Below are positions 8,124 through 16,834 of a stretch of DNA of 64,000 bases, one piece after another. The position numbers and the translations under genes are program-made. Numbering within the stretch: the first letter of the stretch is position 1; the number at the start of each line of letters is the position of its first letter. The notes under the pieces were generated by a model. The model saw only the letters and a list, made by a program, of their open reading frames with translations, made no database searches and was not told the DNA's origin. Origin of the DNA: Marinobacter gudaonensis (GTDB lineage: Bacteria; Pseudomonadota; Gammaproteobacteria; Pseudomonadales; Oleiphilaceae); contig NZ_FOYV01000001.1 of assembly GCF_900115175.1 (NCBI RefSeq), forward strand, positions 806,001 through 870,000, in the 5' to 3' direction.

Positions 8124-8720
8124 CGGCCCGCTATGAAACCGGAACTCGGAATCCGGCGCCTCAATCAGTTCCCGCTCCAGCTCGAGGAAACGGGCCACAC
8201 GTCCCGCCACTGGCTCGCCGGCCGCCTGCTCGGCGAGCGTCAGGTAATCCCGGTAGTGTCGGGCCTCGGATTTCAGCAGGCTGGTGTAGAACCCCGCGAG
8301 CGTGTCATCGAGGTGCGGCGCCAGTGCCGCAAAGCGCTCGCAGGAGCGTGCTTCAATAATCGCCCCGACCACCAGAACGTCCACCAGGCGCCCCGGATCT
8401 TCCGAACGCACCTCCTGCCTCAGACCTGCCGCATAACGTGAGGGTGTGAGGTGGCCGTATTCCACGCCACGCTTCTTCATGATCGCCAGCACCTGCTCAA
8501 AATGCCGGAGCTCTTCCCTGGCCAGCCGGGACATCTTGTTGAGCAGGTCGGTGTTATCGACATACCGGTACATCAGGCTCAGCGCAGTGGAGGCCGCCTT
8601 TTTTTCGCAATGGGCATGATCGATCAGCATCAGCTCCTGATTTTCCAGGGCGTTGTTGATCCACTGCCTGGGCGTTGGGCAGGGCAGGAAATCGTGAATG
8701 TCTTGCAGGGCCGCGTTCAT
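8115..8720 (-). CDS. miaE: tRNA-(ms2io6A37) hydroxylase MiaE
   Basis: Diiron monooxygenase that hydroxylates the isopentenyl group of ms2i6A37 in tRNAs reading U-starting codons, 201 aa. The four-helix ferritin-like core supplies the iron ligands in HCEKKAA, REELRHFEQ, IIEARSCERF and SEARHYRDY. Start placed at ATG 8720 (MNAALQDIHDFL), matching the usual N-terminus. An in-frame extension to 8786 has no family support and no clear ribosome-binding site is seen at either. The 3' end overlaps the finR-like gene by 9 bp. Confidence 0.92.
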   Translation of the reverse strand: MNAALQDIHDFLPCPTPRQWINNALENQELMLIDHAHCEKKAASTALSLMYRYVDNTDLLNKMSRLAREELRHFEQVLAIMKKRGVEYGHLTPSRYAAGLRQEVRSEDPGRLVDVLVVGAIIEARSCERFAALAPHLDDTLAGFYTSLLKSEARHYRDYLTLAEQAAGEPVAGRVARFLELERELIEAPDSEFRFHSGPLA

Positions 8721-8794
8721 AGGGTTGATCGGTTCGCTGAATGAAAGCCGGGGAGTATACCGCACATAGCAGATTGGTCCGACCACTGTCCAAC

Positions 8795-8823
8795 TTAACT
8801 TTATAAGGGCTTTCCTATAGAAT
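8795..8823 (+). promoter_or_regulatory. Candidate sigma-70 promoter of acnB
   Basis: TTAACT (8795-8800) and TAGAAT (8818-8823) are separated by 17 bp. The predicted start near 8830 lies just before the inverted repeat at 8838, giving a leader of ~150 nt. Confidence 0.45.
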
Positions 8824-8837
8824 GCAGCGCCAGATCA

Positions 8838-8899
8838 AGGAGTCTCTGAATAAATCCTGAAACCCCATCGGTGATTTGAGGCCTTATTCAGAGGCTCCT
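8838..8899. repeat. 62-bp inverted repeat upstream of acnB
   Basis: Arms AGGAGTCTCTGAATAA (8838-8853) and TTATTCAGAGGCTCCT (8884-8899) pair over 16 positions, the only non-Watson-Crick pair being a T/G. The loop is 30 nt. It could be a very short MITE-like element or a stable 5' stem-loop of the acnB leader. I see no convincing target duplication. Confidence 0.7.
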
Positions 8900-8978
8900 G
8901 CGGCCTTTTCGCCACAAAACTCCCGCCGGGCCCCGTGCCCACGGATGCGGGACATACCAACTGATGAGGGTCCATATC

Positions 8979-11573
8979 GTGTTAGAAGCCTATCGTGAGC
9001 ACGTTGCCGAACGTGAAGCCCTGGGTATTCCTCCCAAGCCCCTGAATGCCGAGCAGACCGCAGCTCTGGTGGAACTGCTGAAGAACCCGCCCGCGGGCGA
9101 GGAAGAAACCCTGGTTTACCTGCTGGAAAACCGCATTCCGCCGGGCGTTGACGAGGCAGCTTACGTCAAAGCCGCGTTCCTGACCGCCGTGGTAAAGGGC
9201 GAAGCCTCCTCCCCGCTGGTCAGCAAGGAGTACGCCGTTAAGCTGCTGGGCATGATGCAGGGCGGCTACAACATCGCGACTCTGGTCGAGCTGCTGGACA
9301 ACAGCGAGTTGGCCGAACTGGCCGGTGAGCAGCTCAAGAAGACCCTGCTGATGTTCGACGCCTTCAACGATGTGAAGGAAAAAATGGACGCCGGCAACGC
9401 CGTCGCCAAAGCGGTTGTTGAATCCTGGGCCAACGCCGAGTGGTTCACCAACAAGAAGAAGGTTCCCGAGAGCACCAAAATGGTCGTGTTCAAGGTGACC
9501 GGCGAAACCAACACCGACGATCTGTCCCCGGCCCCGGACGCCTGGTCCCGCCCGGACATCCCCCTGCACGCCCGCGCTGCCTACAAAATGGAGCGTGACG
9601 GCCTGAAGCCGGAAGAGCCCGGTGTAACCGGCCCGATGAGCCAGATCGACGAAATCAAATCCAAAGGCCTGCCGGTTGCCTTTGTCGGTGACGTGGTCGG
9701 TACCGGTTCGTCCCGTAAGTCCGCCACCAACTCTGTTCTGTGGTTCTTCGGTGAAGACATCCCGGGTGTACCGAACAAGCGTGCCGGTGGTGTCTGTATC
9801 GGTAGCAAGGTGGCTCCGATCTTCTTCAACACCATGGAAGACGCCGGCGCCCTGGTCTTCGAAGCCCCGGTCGACGACATGAACATGGGCGATGTCATCG
9901 AAATCCGTCCGTACGAAGGCAAGATCCTGAACGAAGCCGGCGAGACCATCTCCGAGTTCAAGTTCAAGTCTGACGTGATCCTGGACGAAGTGCAGGCCGG
10001 CGGTCGTATCCCGCTGATCATCGGTCGTGGCCTGACCAACAAGGCCCGTCAGGCCCTGGGCCTGGGCGCCACCGACATCTTCCGTCTGCCCAAGGATCCG
10101 GAAGCCGGCGACAAGGGCTTCACCCTGGCCCAGAAGATGGTTGGCAAGGCCTGTGGCCTGCCGGAAGGCAAAGGCGTTCGTCCGAACACCTACTGCGAGC
10201 CGCACATGACCACCGTCGGTTCCCAGGACACCACCGGCCCGATGACCCGTGACGAGCTGAAAGACCTGGCGTGTCTGGGTTTCCAGGCTGACCTGGTGAT
10301 GCAGTCCTTCTGTCACACCGCCGCCTATCCGAAGCCGGTTGACGTGGAAATGCAGCACACCATGCCGGACTTCATCCGTACCCGTGGCGGTGTCTCCCTG
10401 CGTCCGGGCGACGGCATCATCCACTCCTGGCTGAACCGCATGCTGCTGCCGGACACCGTGGGTACCGGTGGTGACTCCCACACCCGTTTCCCGATGGGCA
10501 TCTCCTTCCCGGCCGGTTCCGGTCTGGTCGCCTTTGCCGCTGCCACTGGTGTTATGCCGCTGGACATGCCGGAATCGGTGCTGGTGCGCTTCAAGGGCGA
10601 GATGCAGCCGGGTATCACCCTGCGTGACCTGGTACACGCCATCCCGCTGTACGGCATCAAGCAGGGTATGCTGACCGTTGAGAAGAAAGGCAAGATCAAC
10701 GAATTCTCCGGTCGCATCCTGGAAATCGAAGGTCTGGAGCACCTCACCGTCGAGCAGGCGTTCGAGCTGTCTGACGCCTCCGCCGAGCGCTCCGCCGCCG
10801 GTTGCACCATCAACCTGTCCGAAGAGTCCGTTGCCGAATACCTGCGCTCCAACATCGTGATGCTGCGCTGGATGATTGCCGAAGGTTACGGCGATCCGCG
10901 TACCCTGGAGCGTCGCGCCCAGCAGATGGAAGAGTGGCTCGCCGATCCCAAGCTGATGCGCGCCGATAAAGACGCCGAGTACGCCCACGTGATCGAGATC
11001 GATCTGGCCGACATCAAGGAGCCGATCGTGTGCTGCCCGAACGATCCGGACGACGCCAAGTTCCTGTCCGAAGTGGCTGGCGACAAGGTGGACGAAGTGT
11101 TCATTGGCTCATGCATGACCAACATCGGTCACTTCCGTGCCGCAGGCAAGCTGCTGGAACAGCACAAGGGCCCGCTGAGCACCCGTCTGTGGATGTCTCC
11201 GCCCACCAAGATGGACCAGCAGCAGCTGATGGAAGAAGGCTACTTCAACACCTACGGCACCGCCGGTGTGCGCACCGAGATGCCGGGCTGCTCCCTGTGC
11301 ATGGGTAACCAGGCGCGGGTCGCACCGAAGTCGACCGTCCTGTCTACCTCCACCCGTAACTTCCCGAACCGCCTGGGCGATGGTGCCAACGTGTACCTGA
11401 CCTCTGCGGAACTGGCGGCAGTAGGTGCGGTTCTGGGCAAACTGCCCTCTCCGGCAGAATACATGGAGTACGCCAAGGACCTGAACAGCATGTCGAAAGA
11501 GATCTACAAGTATCTCAACTTCGACCAGATGGAGGATTACACCAAGAAGGCGTCTGAGGCCAACGTGGCCTGA
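8979..11573 (+). CDS. acnB: Bifunctional aconitate hydratase 2 / 2-methylisocitrate dehydratase AcnB
   Basis: Interconverts citrate and isocitrate in the TCA cycle and can act in the methylcitrate cycle; 864 aa, close to E. coli AcnB (865). The order is helical HEAT-like domain, swivel domain with [13 protein letters not shown], then catalytic domain. [4Fe-4S] ligands are visible in [11 protein letters not shown], the [10 protein letters not shown] stretch and GCSLCMGN. I choose GTG 8979: it gives the conserved [12 protein letters not shown] start with a GAGG 9 nt upstream. The ATG at 8964 would add five atypical residues. A strong terminator follows. Iron-sulphur status may affect expression, as AcnB is known to bind RNA in E. 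coli. Confidence 0.97.
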   Translation: MLEAYREHVAEREALGIPPKPLNAEQTAALVELLKNPPAGEEETLVYLLENRIPPGVDEAAYVKAAFLTAVVKGEASSPLVSKEYAVKLLGMMQGGYNIATLVELLDNSELAELAGEQLKKTLLMFDAFNDVKEKMDAGNAVAKAVVESWANAEWFTNKKKVPESTKMVVFKVTGETNTDDLSPAPDAWSRPDIPLHARAAYKMERDGLKPEEPGVTGPMSQIDEIKSKGLPVAFVGDVVGTGSSRKSATNSVLWFFGEDIPGVPNKRAGGVCIGSKVAPIFFNTMEDAGALVFEAPVDDMNMGDVIEIRPYEGKILNEAGETISEFKFKSDVILDEVQAGGRIPLIIGRGLTNKARQALGLGATDIFRLPKDPEAGDKGFTLAQKMVGKACGLPEGKGVRPNTYCEPHMTTVGSQDTTGPMTRDELKDLACLGFQADLVMQSFCHTAAYPKPVDVEMQHTMPDFIRTRGGVSLRPGDGIIHSWLNRMLLPDTVGTGGDSHTRFPMGISFPAGSGLVAFAAATGVMPLDMPESVLVRFKGEMQPGITLRDLVHAIPLYGIKQGMLTVEKKGKINEFSGRILEIEGLEHLTVEQAFELSDASAERSAAGCTINLSEESVAEYLRSNIVMLRWMIAEGYGDPRTLERRAQQMEEWLADPKLMRADKDAEYAHVIEIDLADIKEPIVCCPNDPDDAKFLSEVAGDKVDEVFIGSCMTNIGHFRAAGKLLEQHKGPLSTRLWMSPPTKMDQQQLMEEGYFNTYGTAGVRTEMPGCSLCMGNQARVAPKSTVLSTSTRNFPNRLGDGANVYLTSAELAAVGAVLGKLPSPAEYMEYAKDLNSMSKEIYKYLNFDQMEDYTKKASEANVA

Positions 11574-11601
11574 GCACCGCCCTCAAGGGTATGACTTCAT
11601 G

Positions 11602-11630
11602 AAAACGCCAGCCTCCGGGCTGGCGTTTTT
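11602..11630. terminator. Bidirectional terminator between acnB and the quinone oxidoreductase
   Basis: CGCCAGCC (11606-11613) pairs with GGCTGGCG (11618-11625) around a TCCG loop. T5 follows on the plus strand and A4 precedes, so it can stop both convergent transcripts. Confidence 0.9.
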
Positions 11631-11643
11631 CGTTTCTGGAGGG

Positions 11644-12636
11644 CTAGCGTTCCAGCAGGATCTTGCCCATGGCCTGTCCCGATTCCAGGTGGCGATGAGC
11701 TGCGCCAATCTCGGTAAACCGGAACCGCTGGCTGTCGATCAGCGGCCGCACCTTACCCTGCTCCAGCAGATCCTGCATGGCCTGCAAGAGTCTTGGCTGG
11801 TCGTCCATGCCAACGCCGTGCAGCAGGGATATCGAGCGGAAGATCACGTGCAGGGTCAGACTCTTGGCGTGCATCTGGGTGAGATCATGGCTTGAGCGGG
11901 TATTGATGGAGCACATCCGGCCGTTGACCCCGGCGGCCTCAATGGTGCGATCCAGGTTTTTGCCACCAACCGTGTCGAACACCAGACTGAAGCCCTTCCC
12001 GTCGGTCAGCCGCTGCCGGTACTCCTCTACCGACTCGTCCTTGTAGAAAATGATGTCATCGGCACCCAGACGACGGGCCTCCTCGGCCTTCGCCTCGCTG
12101 GATACTGTGGTGGCGACCCGCGCGCCCAGGTATTTGGCAATCTGGATGGCCATATGGCCGACGCCACCGGTACCTGCGTGAATCAGAGCATGTTCCCCGG
12201 GCTGAAGCTGAGCACGATCCACCAGAGCGCTCCAGGCCGTCAGGAACACCAGGGGCACGGCGGCGCATTCATTCAAAGGCAGGGTAATGGCAGGCGTTCG
12301 CCGTGTCAGCAGTCGCACATCTGCAACCATGTAGTCCGCCAGCGCGCCCTGCCACTGGCCAACCCCGCCGGCACAACCAAACACCTCATCACCCTCGGCA
12401 AATCCGGTAACGCCGGGCCCCACCTTGTCGACGATGCCCGACACATCGCCATTGAGAATGGCGGGCATGGCGGGACCGGTTTTGACGAGGCCCGAGCGGA
12501 TCTTGGTTTCAAGGGGATTGACGCTCGAAGCAACGACCTTGATGCGGACCTGCCCCTCGGCCGGCTCCGGGGTCTCCACCTCGCGCTCAACGAACACTTC
12601 CGGTCCCCCGAACTGTTCAATAACCATCGCTTTCAC
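11644..12636 (-). CDS. Zinc-independent quinone oxidoreductase (MDR family)
   Basis: NADPH:quinone reductase-like member of the medium-chain dehydrogenase/reductase superfamily, 330 aa. The GroES-like N-terminal domain (~1-120, SSVNPLETKIRSG) precedes a Rossmann domain with the HAGTGGVGHMAIQIAKYLGA motif. Zinc-site residues are absent, as in zeta-crystallin/Qor proteins. The substrate cannot be told; quinones or small enones are likely. GTG 12636 (MKAMVIEQFGGPEV) is favoured by GAGG 8 nt upstream; GTG 12645 is possible. It ends at a shared terminator with acnB. Confidence 0.85.
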   Translation of the reverse strand: MKAMVIEQFGGPEVFVEREVETPEPAEGQVRIKVVASSVNPLETKIRSGLVKTGPAMPAILNGDVSGIVDKVGPGVTGFAEGDEVFGCAGGVGQWQGALADYMVADVRLLTRRTPAITLPLNECAAVPLVFLTAWSALVDRAQLQPGEHALIHAGTGGVGHMAIQIAKYLGARVATTVSSEAKAEEARRLGADDIIFYKDESVEEYRQRLTDGKGFSLVFDTVGGKNLDRTIEAAGVNGRMCSINTRSSHDLTQMHAKSLTLHVIFRSISLLHGVGMDDQPRLLQAMQDLLEQGKVRPLIDSQRFRFTEIGAAHRHLESGQAMGKILLER

Positions 12637-12660
12637 AGTTTGCACCTCATCAGTTGCCTA

Positions 12661-13413
12661 TCAATAGAAAATCAGTCTCACCAGTATGGCGGCCACCATG
12701 ATCAGGGTAATAATCTTCACCCATCGAGCGCCCTGTTTGCTCATGTTTACCCGGGTGGCGATAAAGGCACCGGTGACATTGCCTGCCGCCAGAGTCAGCC
12801 CCATGCCCCAGCGAACCTGATCGTTAATGGCGAATACCAGCAGTGCCGCAACGGTAAAGGGCAGAACAATAGCCACCTTGAGCACATTCACCTGGCGCAG
12901 GTCGATCTTGAGCATGTGGTACAGCACCACGATGAACAGCACCCCCACGCCGACCTGGATGAAGCCCCCGTACATCCCGACAAAAAACATCGCCAGATAG
13001 ACCACAGGCGTCAGTCGCTCCGTGGTCAGTGGTCGGGTATCAAGCGACGGCTGGGGCAGCAGCATGAATACCGAGGCGCCGATCATCGCCGTGATCAGAA
13101 CCGCTTCGAACACGGCATCCGGCACGCCACTGGCAATCCAGGCTCCGAGCAGTGAGCCCAGAATGGCGGGCACGGCCAAATAAAGGCTGACCATCAGGTT
13201 GCCATGACCCATCCGGTAGAAGCTGCCCACCGCGGTAATGCTCTGCAGGGTGATGGCTACCCGGTTGGTGCCGTTCGCCACCTGGGGAGGCAACCCCAGG
13301 AACATCAGCAACGGCAGGGTCAACATGGAACCGCCGGCAGAGAGAACATTGATAAAGCCGGCGACGCCACCGAGCGCCAGGAGTGCCAAAACCTCATAGA
13401 GAGTCAACGTCAT
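12661..13413 (-). CDS. TauE/SafE-family membrane protein (anion exporter/permease)
   Basis: Integral membrane protein, 250 aa, with about eight TM helices in the two-repeat plan of the DUF81/TauE-SafE family (GFINVLSAGGSMLTLPLL near the start, GMYGGFIQVGVGVLF in the second half). Characterised relatives move sulfite, sulfoacetate or other small organic anions. The ATG at 13413 is 11 nt after the TRAP permease stop, so it is probably the third gene of that operon. The shared operon suggests export of a product of the imported compound, which is inference. Confidence 0.85.
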   Translation of the reverse strand: MTLTLYEVLALLALGGVAGFINVLSAGGSMLTLPLLMFLGLPPQVANGTNRVAITLQSITAVGSFYRMGHGNLMVSLYLAVPAILGSLLGAWIASGVPDAVFEAVLITAMIGASVFMLLPQPSLDTRPLTTERLTPVVYLAMFFVGMYGGFIQVGVGVLFIVVLYHMLKIDLRQVNVLKVAIVLPFTVAALLVFAINDQVRWGMGLTLAAGNVTGAFIATRVNMSKQGARWVKIITLIMVAAILVRLIFY

Positions 13414-13424
13414 GGGGGATTCCG

Positions 13425-15581
13425 TTATTCAGCCGCCAGCGCAGGGGGCCGGCGCCCCTGGCGACTGCTCCAGACGAAGGCGACGACAAACAGTGCCAGG
13501 CCTGCCAGGTCCAGAAGAAGCTGACCATGGGGCCAGAGCATGAGCAGTCCCACTGGGAACATAAGCAGCCGAACGACCGGATGCAGCGGATGTTCCAGAT
13601 ACCCCTCGAGACCGGCTACGATGGCGTAAATGCCGAACAGGGCAAAACAAAAGACCGTCAGCATCTGTTCGAAGTCGCCGGTGATCAGCGGTGAATAGGC
13701 GAACAGCAGCGGAACGATGTACAACCCCTTGGCCAGTTTCCAGGCCGTGAAGCCTGTGCGCATCTGCGGCGTACCGGCAATGGCGGCGGCCGCAAACGCG
13801 GTCAGGCAGACTGGCGGAGTAACGTTGGAGTCCTGGGACAGCCAGAAAATAATCATATGCGCCGCCACCAGCGCCATCGACAGAGTGGCTGGCGAGAGCG
13901 CCTGCTCCAGTAGCTGGGTACTGAAGGTGTCGGGCACCAGTGCCAGGAGCTGGGTTGCGGTCGCCCGGTCCATAGGCGCTCCGAGCAACTCCATCTTGTC
14001 CGGCGCCACCAGCATGAAAATGGACCTGGCCTGCTCCGGCAGATTGCCGCTCATGATCAGATCGAGCAGTTGGCTCTGGGCAATCAGCTGGTAAATGGCC
14101 GGTGCCGAGAGAGTTGCCAGCACAATGTACGCCGCGGTCACCGGCAGACCCATCCCGAGAATGAGCGATGCCAGCGCCACCAGCACAATGGTTACCAGCA
14201 GGCTGCCACCCGCCCAATCGGTGATCATGATCGAAAAGGTATTGCCGATGCCAGTGGTCGAAACCACCATCACGATCAGGCCCACCGTAATAAGCAGGAT
14301 GGCGGTGGTGGTGATATTCCGGGCCCCCGTCATCAGCGCCTCGAGTATGTCCTTCGCGCCCATGGGCTTGCTCGAGAGCCAGGATGCCACGATCACCGAC
14401 AGGATGGCGATGCCGGCGGCATAGGTGGGCGTGAAACCGTACACCAGGGCACCCACAAGTACAAAAAGCGGTAACAGGAAGTGCCATCCGTCTTTCAATA
14501 CGGTCATCAATGAGGGCGAATTGTCATCCTCCAGCTTGACCGCATGGCTGCGCTTGGCCTCGATTCGCACGAACATCGCCACCGAAAGGAAATACAGCAA
14601 GGCCGGCAGCGCGGCGACCGAAATAATCGTGAGGTAGGACACCTGGGTGTACGAAGCCATGATGAACGCGCCGGCGCCCATGACCGGAGGCATCAACTGC
14701 CCCCCGGTAGACGCTGCCGCCTCGATGCCGGCGGCGAAGCGCGCCGGGAAACCAGCTTTGCGCATCAGTGGAATGGTAATCACACCGGTGGATACCGTGT
14801 TGGCGACACTGGAACCGGACACGGACCCCATCAGGCCCGAGGAAAATACCGCCACAAATCCCGGGCCGCCGGTGAACCGCCCCGCGGCGCAGCGGGCCAG
14901 TTCAATAATGAAGTCCCCTGCCCCGGACTTCACCAGAAACGCCCCGAACAGGATGAACATGAAAACGTAGGTCCAGGATATACGGGCAATGGACCCCAAC
15001 ATGCCCTGACCACCGAGGTATGAGCGGAAAAGCACCGTCTCCCAGGTCAGCCCAGGGAAGTTGAAAATGCCATCCACGTATTGCCCCCACCAGGCCACGT
15101 AGGACAGCGCCGCAATACAAAGCACCGGAATGAACCAGCCAACCGTCCGTCGTGCGAACTCAAGGATCAGCAGGACGGAAGCAATGGAAACCACCCAGTC
15201 GGCAGTGTTGAAGTTAACGCCGCGCTGGTAGAGCGCACTCTCAAACAGGATCAGATAGGCGGCGCATCCCAGAGCCGTGAGCCCCAGAACAACATCCACC
15301 CCGAGAACTAGCCGCTGCCCGCCGGGCGAGCGCATCTGGAACATGGGTGTGGTCAGCGCGCAGATAAGCCCGAACAGCCCGAAATGAAGCGCGGAGGTCC
15401 ACAGCTCCGACAGGGTGGAGACGGTGTTGAAGTAGAGATGAATCAACGAGGTGGCAACAGCGATCACAAAGATCACCGGCCCGAGAAGCCGGTGATCAAT
15501 CCGTTCTGAGGAGCCATTGGCACTCTCGTCGCGGATCCCTTTGATTCCCTCCGGAGATCCGCTGTCGGGTGAGTTGGCCAC
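13425..15581 (-). CDS. TRAP transporter permease, fused DctQM type (TAXI system)
   Basis: Fused 4TM + 12TM permease, 718 aa. Many hydrophobic helices are present, with the large-subunit signature around GLMGSVSGSSVANTVSTG and ASTGGQLMPPVMGAGAF. It uses the sodium (or proton) gradient to import the ligand held by its TAXI-type binding protein, encoded 2 nt upstream. Start is GTG 15581. The substrate cannot be read from sequence; characterised TAXI-TRAP systems are few and glutamate-like or C4 acids are known examples. N-terminal ~25 residues are a polar cytosolic extension. Confidence 0.93.
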   Translation of the reverse strand: MANSPDSGSPEGIKGIRDESANGSSERIDHRLLGPVIFVIAVATSLIHLYFNTVSTLSELWTSALHFGLFGLICALTTPMFQMRSPGGQRLVLGVDVVLGLTALGCAAYLILFESALYQRGVNFNTADWVVSIASVLLILEFARRTVGWFIPVLCIAALSYVAWWGQYVDGIFNFPGLTWETVLFRSYLGGQGMLGSIARISWTYVFMFILFGAFLVKSGAGDFIIELARCAAGRFTGGPGFVAVFSSGLMGSVSGSSVANTVSTGVITIPLMRKAGFPARFAAGIEAAASTGGQLMPPVMGAGAFIMASYTQVSYLTIISVAALPALLYFLSVAMFVRIEAKRSHAVKLEDDNSPSLMTVLKDGWHFLLPLFVLVGALVYGFTPTYAAGIAILSVIVASWLSSKPMGAKDILEALMTGARNITTTAILLITVGLIVMVVSTTGIGNTFSIMITDWAGGSLLVTIVLVALASLILGMGLPVTAAYIVLATLSAPAIYQLIAQSQLLDLIMSGNLPEQARSIFMLVAPDKMELLGAPMDRATATQLLALVPDTFSTQLLEQALSPATLSMALVAAHMIIFWLSQDSNVTPPVCLTAFAAAAIAGTPQMRTGFTAWKLAKGLYIVPLLFAYSPLITGDFEQMLTVFCFALFGIYAIVAGLEGYLEHPLHPVVRLLMFPVGLLMLWPHGQLLLDLAGLALFVVAFVWSSRQGRRPPALAAE

Positions 15582-15583
15582 GC

Positions 15584-16591
15584 CTATTCCGCAATCAGTC
15601 GCTCAGGAATGGTCAGACCCTGCTCACGATAGAAGCGGACAGCGCCCGGGTGCAGGGGCATGGGAAGACCCGCGATGGCCTTCTCAAGTGCCATGGCCTT
15701 GGTGGCCGGGTGGATATTGTTCAGGAAGGGAAGATTGGCGTAGATCGTCTTGGTGATCTGATACACATCTTCCTCCGGAACGTCCGCGCGCACTGCGAGG
15801 ATATTCGGTTGGGCAATGGTGTTGATGTCCGCTTCCTGGTTCGGATAGGTGCCCGCTGGAATGGTGTACGGCGTCCAGAGTTCAAAATCGCTGTTTACCT
15901 GGGCCAGCTGGTCAGCCGTGAAGTTCAGAGTGGTAATCTCGTCGCCCAGGTTGGCGTAGGCCCGGGTCACAGCCGATGCGGGAACACCGGCGGGAATATT
16001 CATGCCGTCAATGTTGCCATTCTGCATGGCATCGGCGCTGGGACCATAGCCCAGGTAAGCGATGTCCACCTGCTCCAGATCAACGCCCAGTTTGCCCAGG
16101 ATGAAGCGGCCAGAGCCCTCTGTTCCCGAGTTGCGGGCACCAATGGAGAAACTCTCGCCATACAGGTTGGTCATATCGGAAATCGTGCCGCTTTCCACCA
16201 TGTTGTTGCGAACCACGAAATGCTCAACGTTCTGCCAGAGCATCGAAACCGAGCGCAGATTCTTGTAGGCCTTCGGTACCGGACCGGTACCGTTCCAGGC
16301 GTAGGCGCCGTACAGGCCCTGGAGAATGCCAAACTGGATCTGTCCTTCGTCCATCAGCTTCAGGTTTTCACCGGAACCCGCCGAACTGATGGCCGACACA
16401 GAAATGTTGGTCTGGGGCTCGAGCTTCACCTTCACCAGCGTGGAGATGGCAACGCCCACGGGATAGTAGGTACCGCCGGTCGTTGCAGTGCCCATCACAT
16501 AATTGCCTTCGGCGTGCACCGCCGAAGAAAACGAGACGAGGGTTGCCGTCAGCGCCCCCAGGGTTGATTTCACAAACCAATTGGTTTTCAT
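15584..16591 (-). CDS. TAXI-family TRAP transporter solute-binding protein
   Basis: Periplasmic binding protein, 335 aa. A Sec signal peptide (STLGALTATLVSFSSAVHA, residues ~9-27) precedes the TAXI hallmark GTATTGGTYYPVGVAIS. It feeds the fused TRAP permease encoded immediately downstream with a 2-nt gap. The gene is first of a probable three-gene operon with the permease and the TauE/SafE protein. The upstream 16592-16741 region shows no convincing promoter match that I would call. Confidence 0.95.
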   Translation of the reverse strand: MKTNWFVKSTLGALTATLVSFSSAVHAEGNYVMGTATTGGTYYPVGVAISTLVKVKLEPQTNISVSAISSAGSGENLKLMDEGQIQFGILQGLYGAYAWNGTGPVPKAYKNLRSVSMLWQNVEHFVVRNNMVESGTISDMTNLYGESFSIGARNSGTEGSGRFILGKLGVDLEQVDIAYLGYGPSADAMQNGNIDGMNIPAGVPASAVTRAYANLGDEITTLNFTADQLAQVNSDFELWTPYTIPAGTYPNQEADINTIAQPNILAVRADVPEEDVYQITKTIYANLPFLNNIHPATKAMALEKAIAGLPMPLHPGAVRFYREQGLTIPERLIAE

Positions 16592-16741
16592 AACTCTTTG
16601 TCCTCTCGCCGTTATTTTTTTTGTAGCCCAGAGCTAACGGCAATAAATGTAGCGCCTGGTCCGGACCGCTACCAGCAAAAATCTCTCTATTGCGACCATT
16701 GGCTATATCATGAGTACTCGCAACCGCCCTCCGTAAACGAG

Positions 16742-16771
16742 AAAACCCCCGCCCTGTGGGCGGGGGTTTTT
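16742..16771 (-). terminator. Terminator after putP
   Basis: CCCCCGCCC (16746-16754) pairs with GGGCGGGGG (16758-16766) around a 3-nt loop, with A4 and T5 flanks. On the minus strand it lies ~65 nt after the putP stop. Confidence 0.85.
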
Positions 16772-16834
16772 CGATGACACCGATAGCGTCAACAGGCTTC
16801 TGATGCCGGAATCCGACACCAGATAACCGCTTGG

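Noticed and set aside
8982..10988. A 668-codon open frame antisense to acnB
   Set aside because: acnB is unmistakable on the plus strand; the opposite frame is low in complexity and results from GC-rich third positions. No family resemblance.
12154..13155. A 333-codon plus-strand frame across the oxidoreductase and TauE/SafE genes
   Set aside because: It spans two clear minus-strand genes and is not similar to any domain I know.
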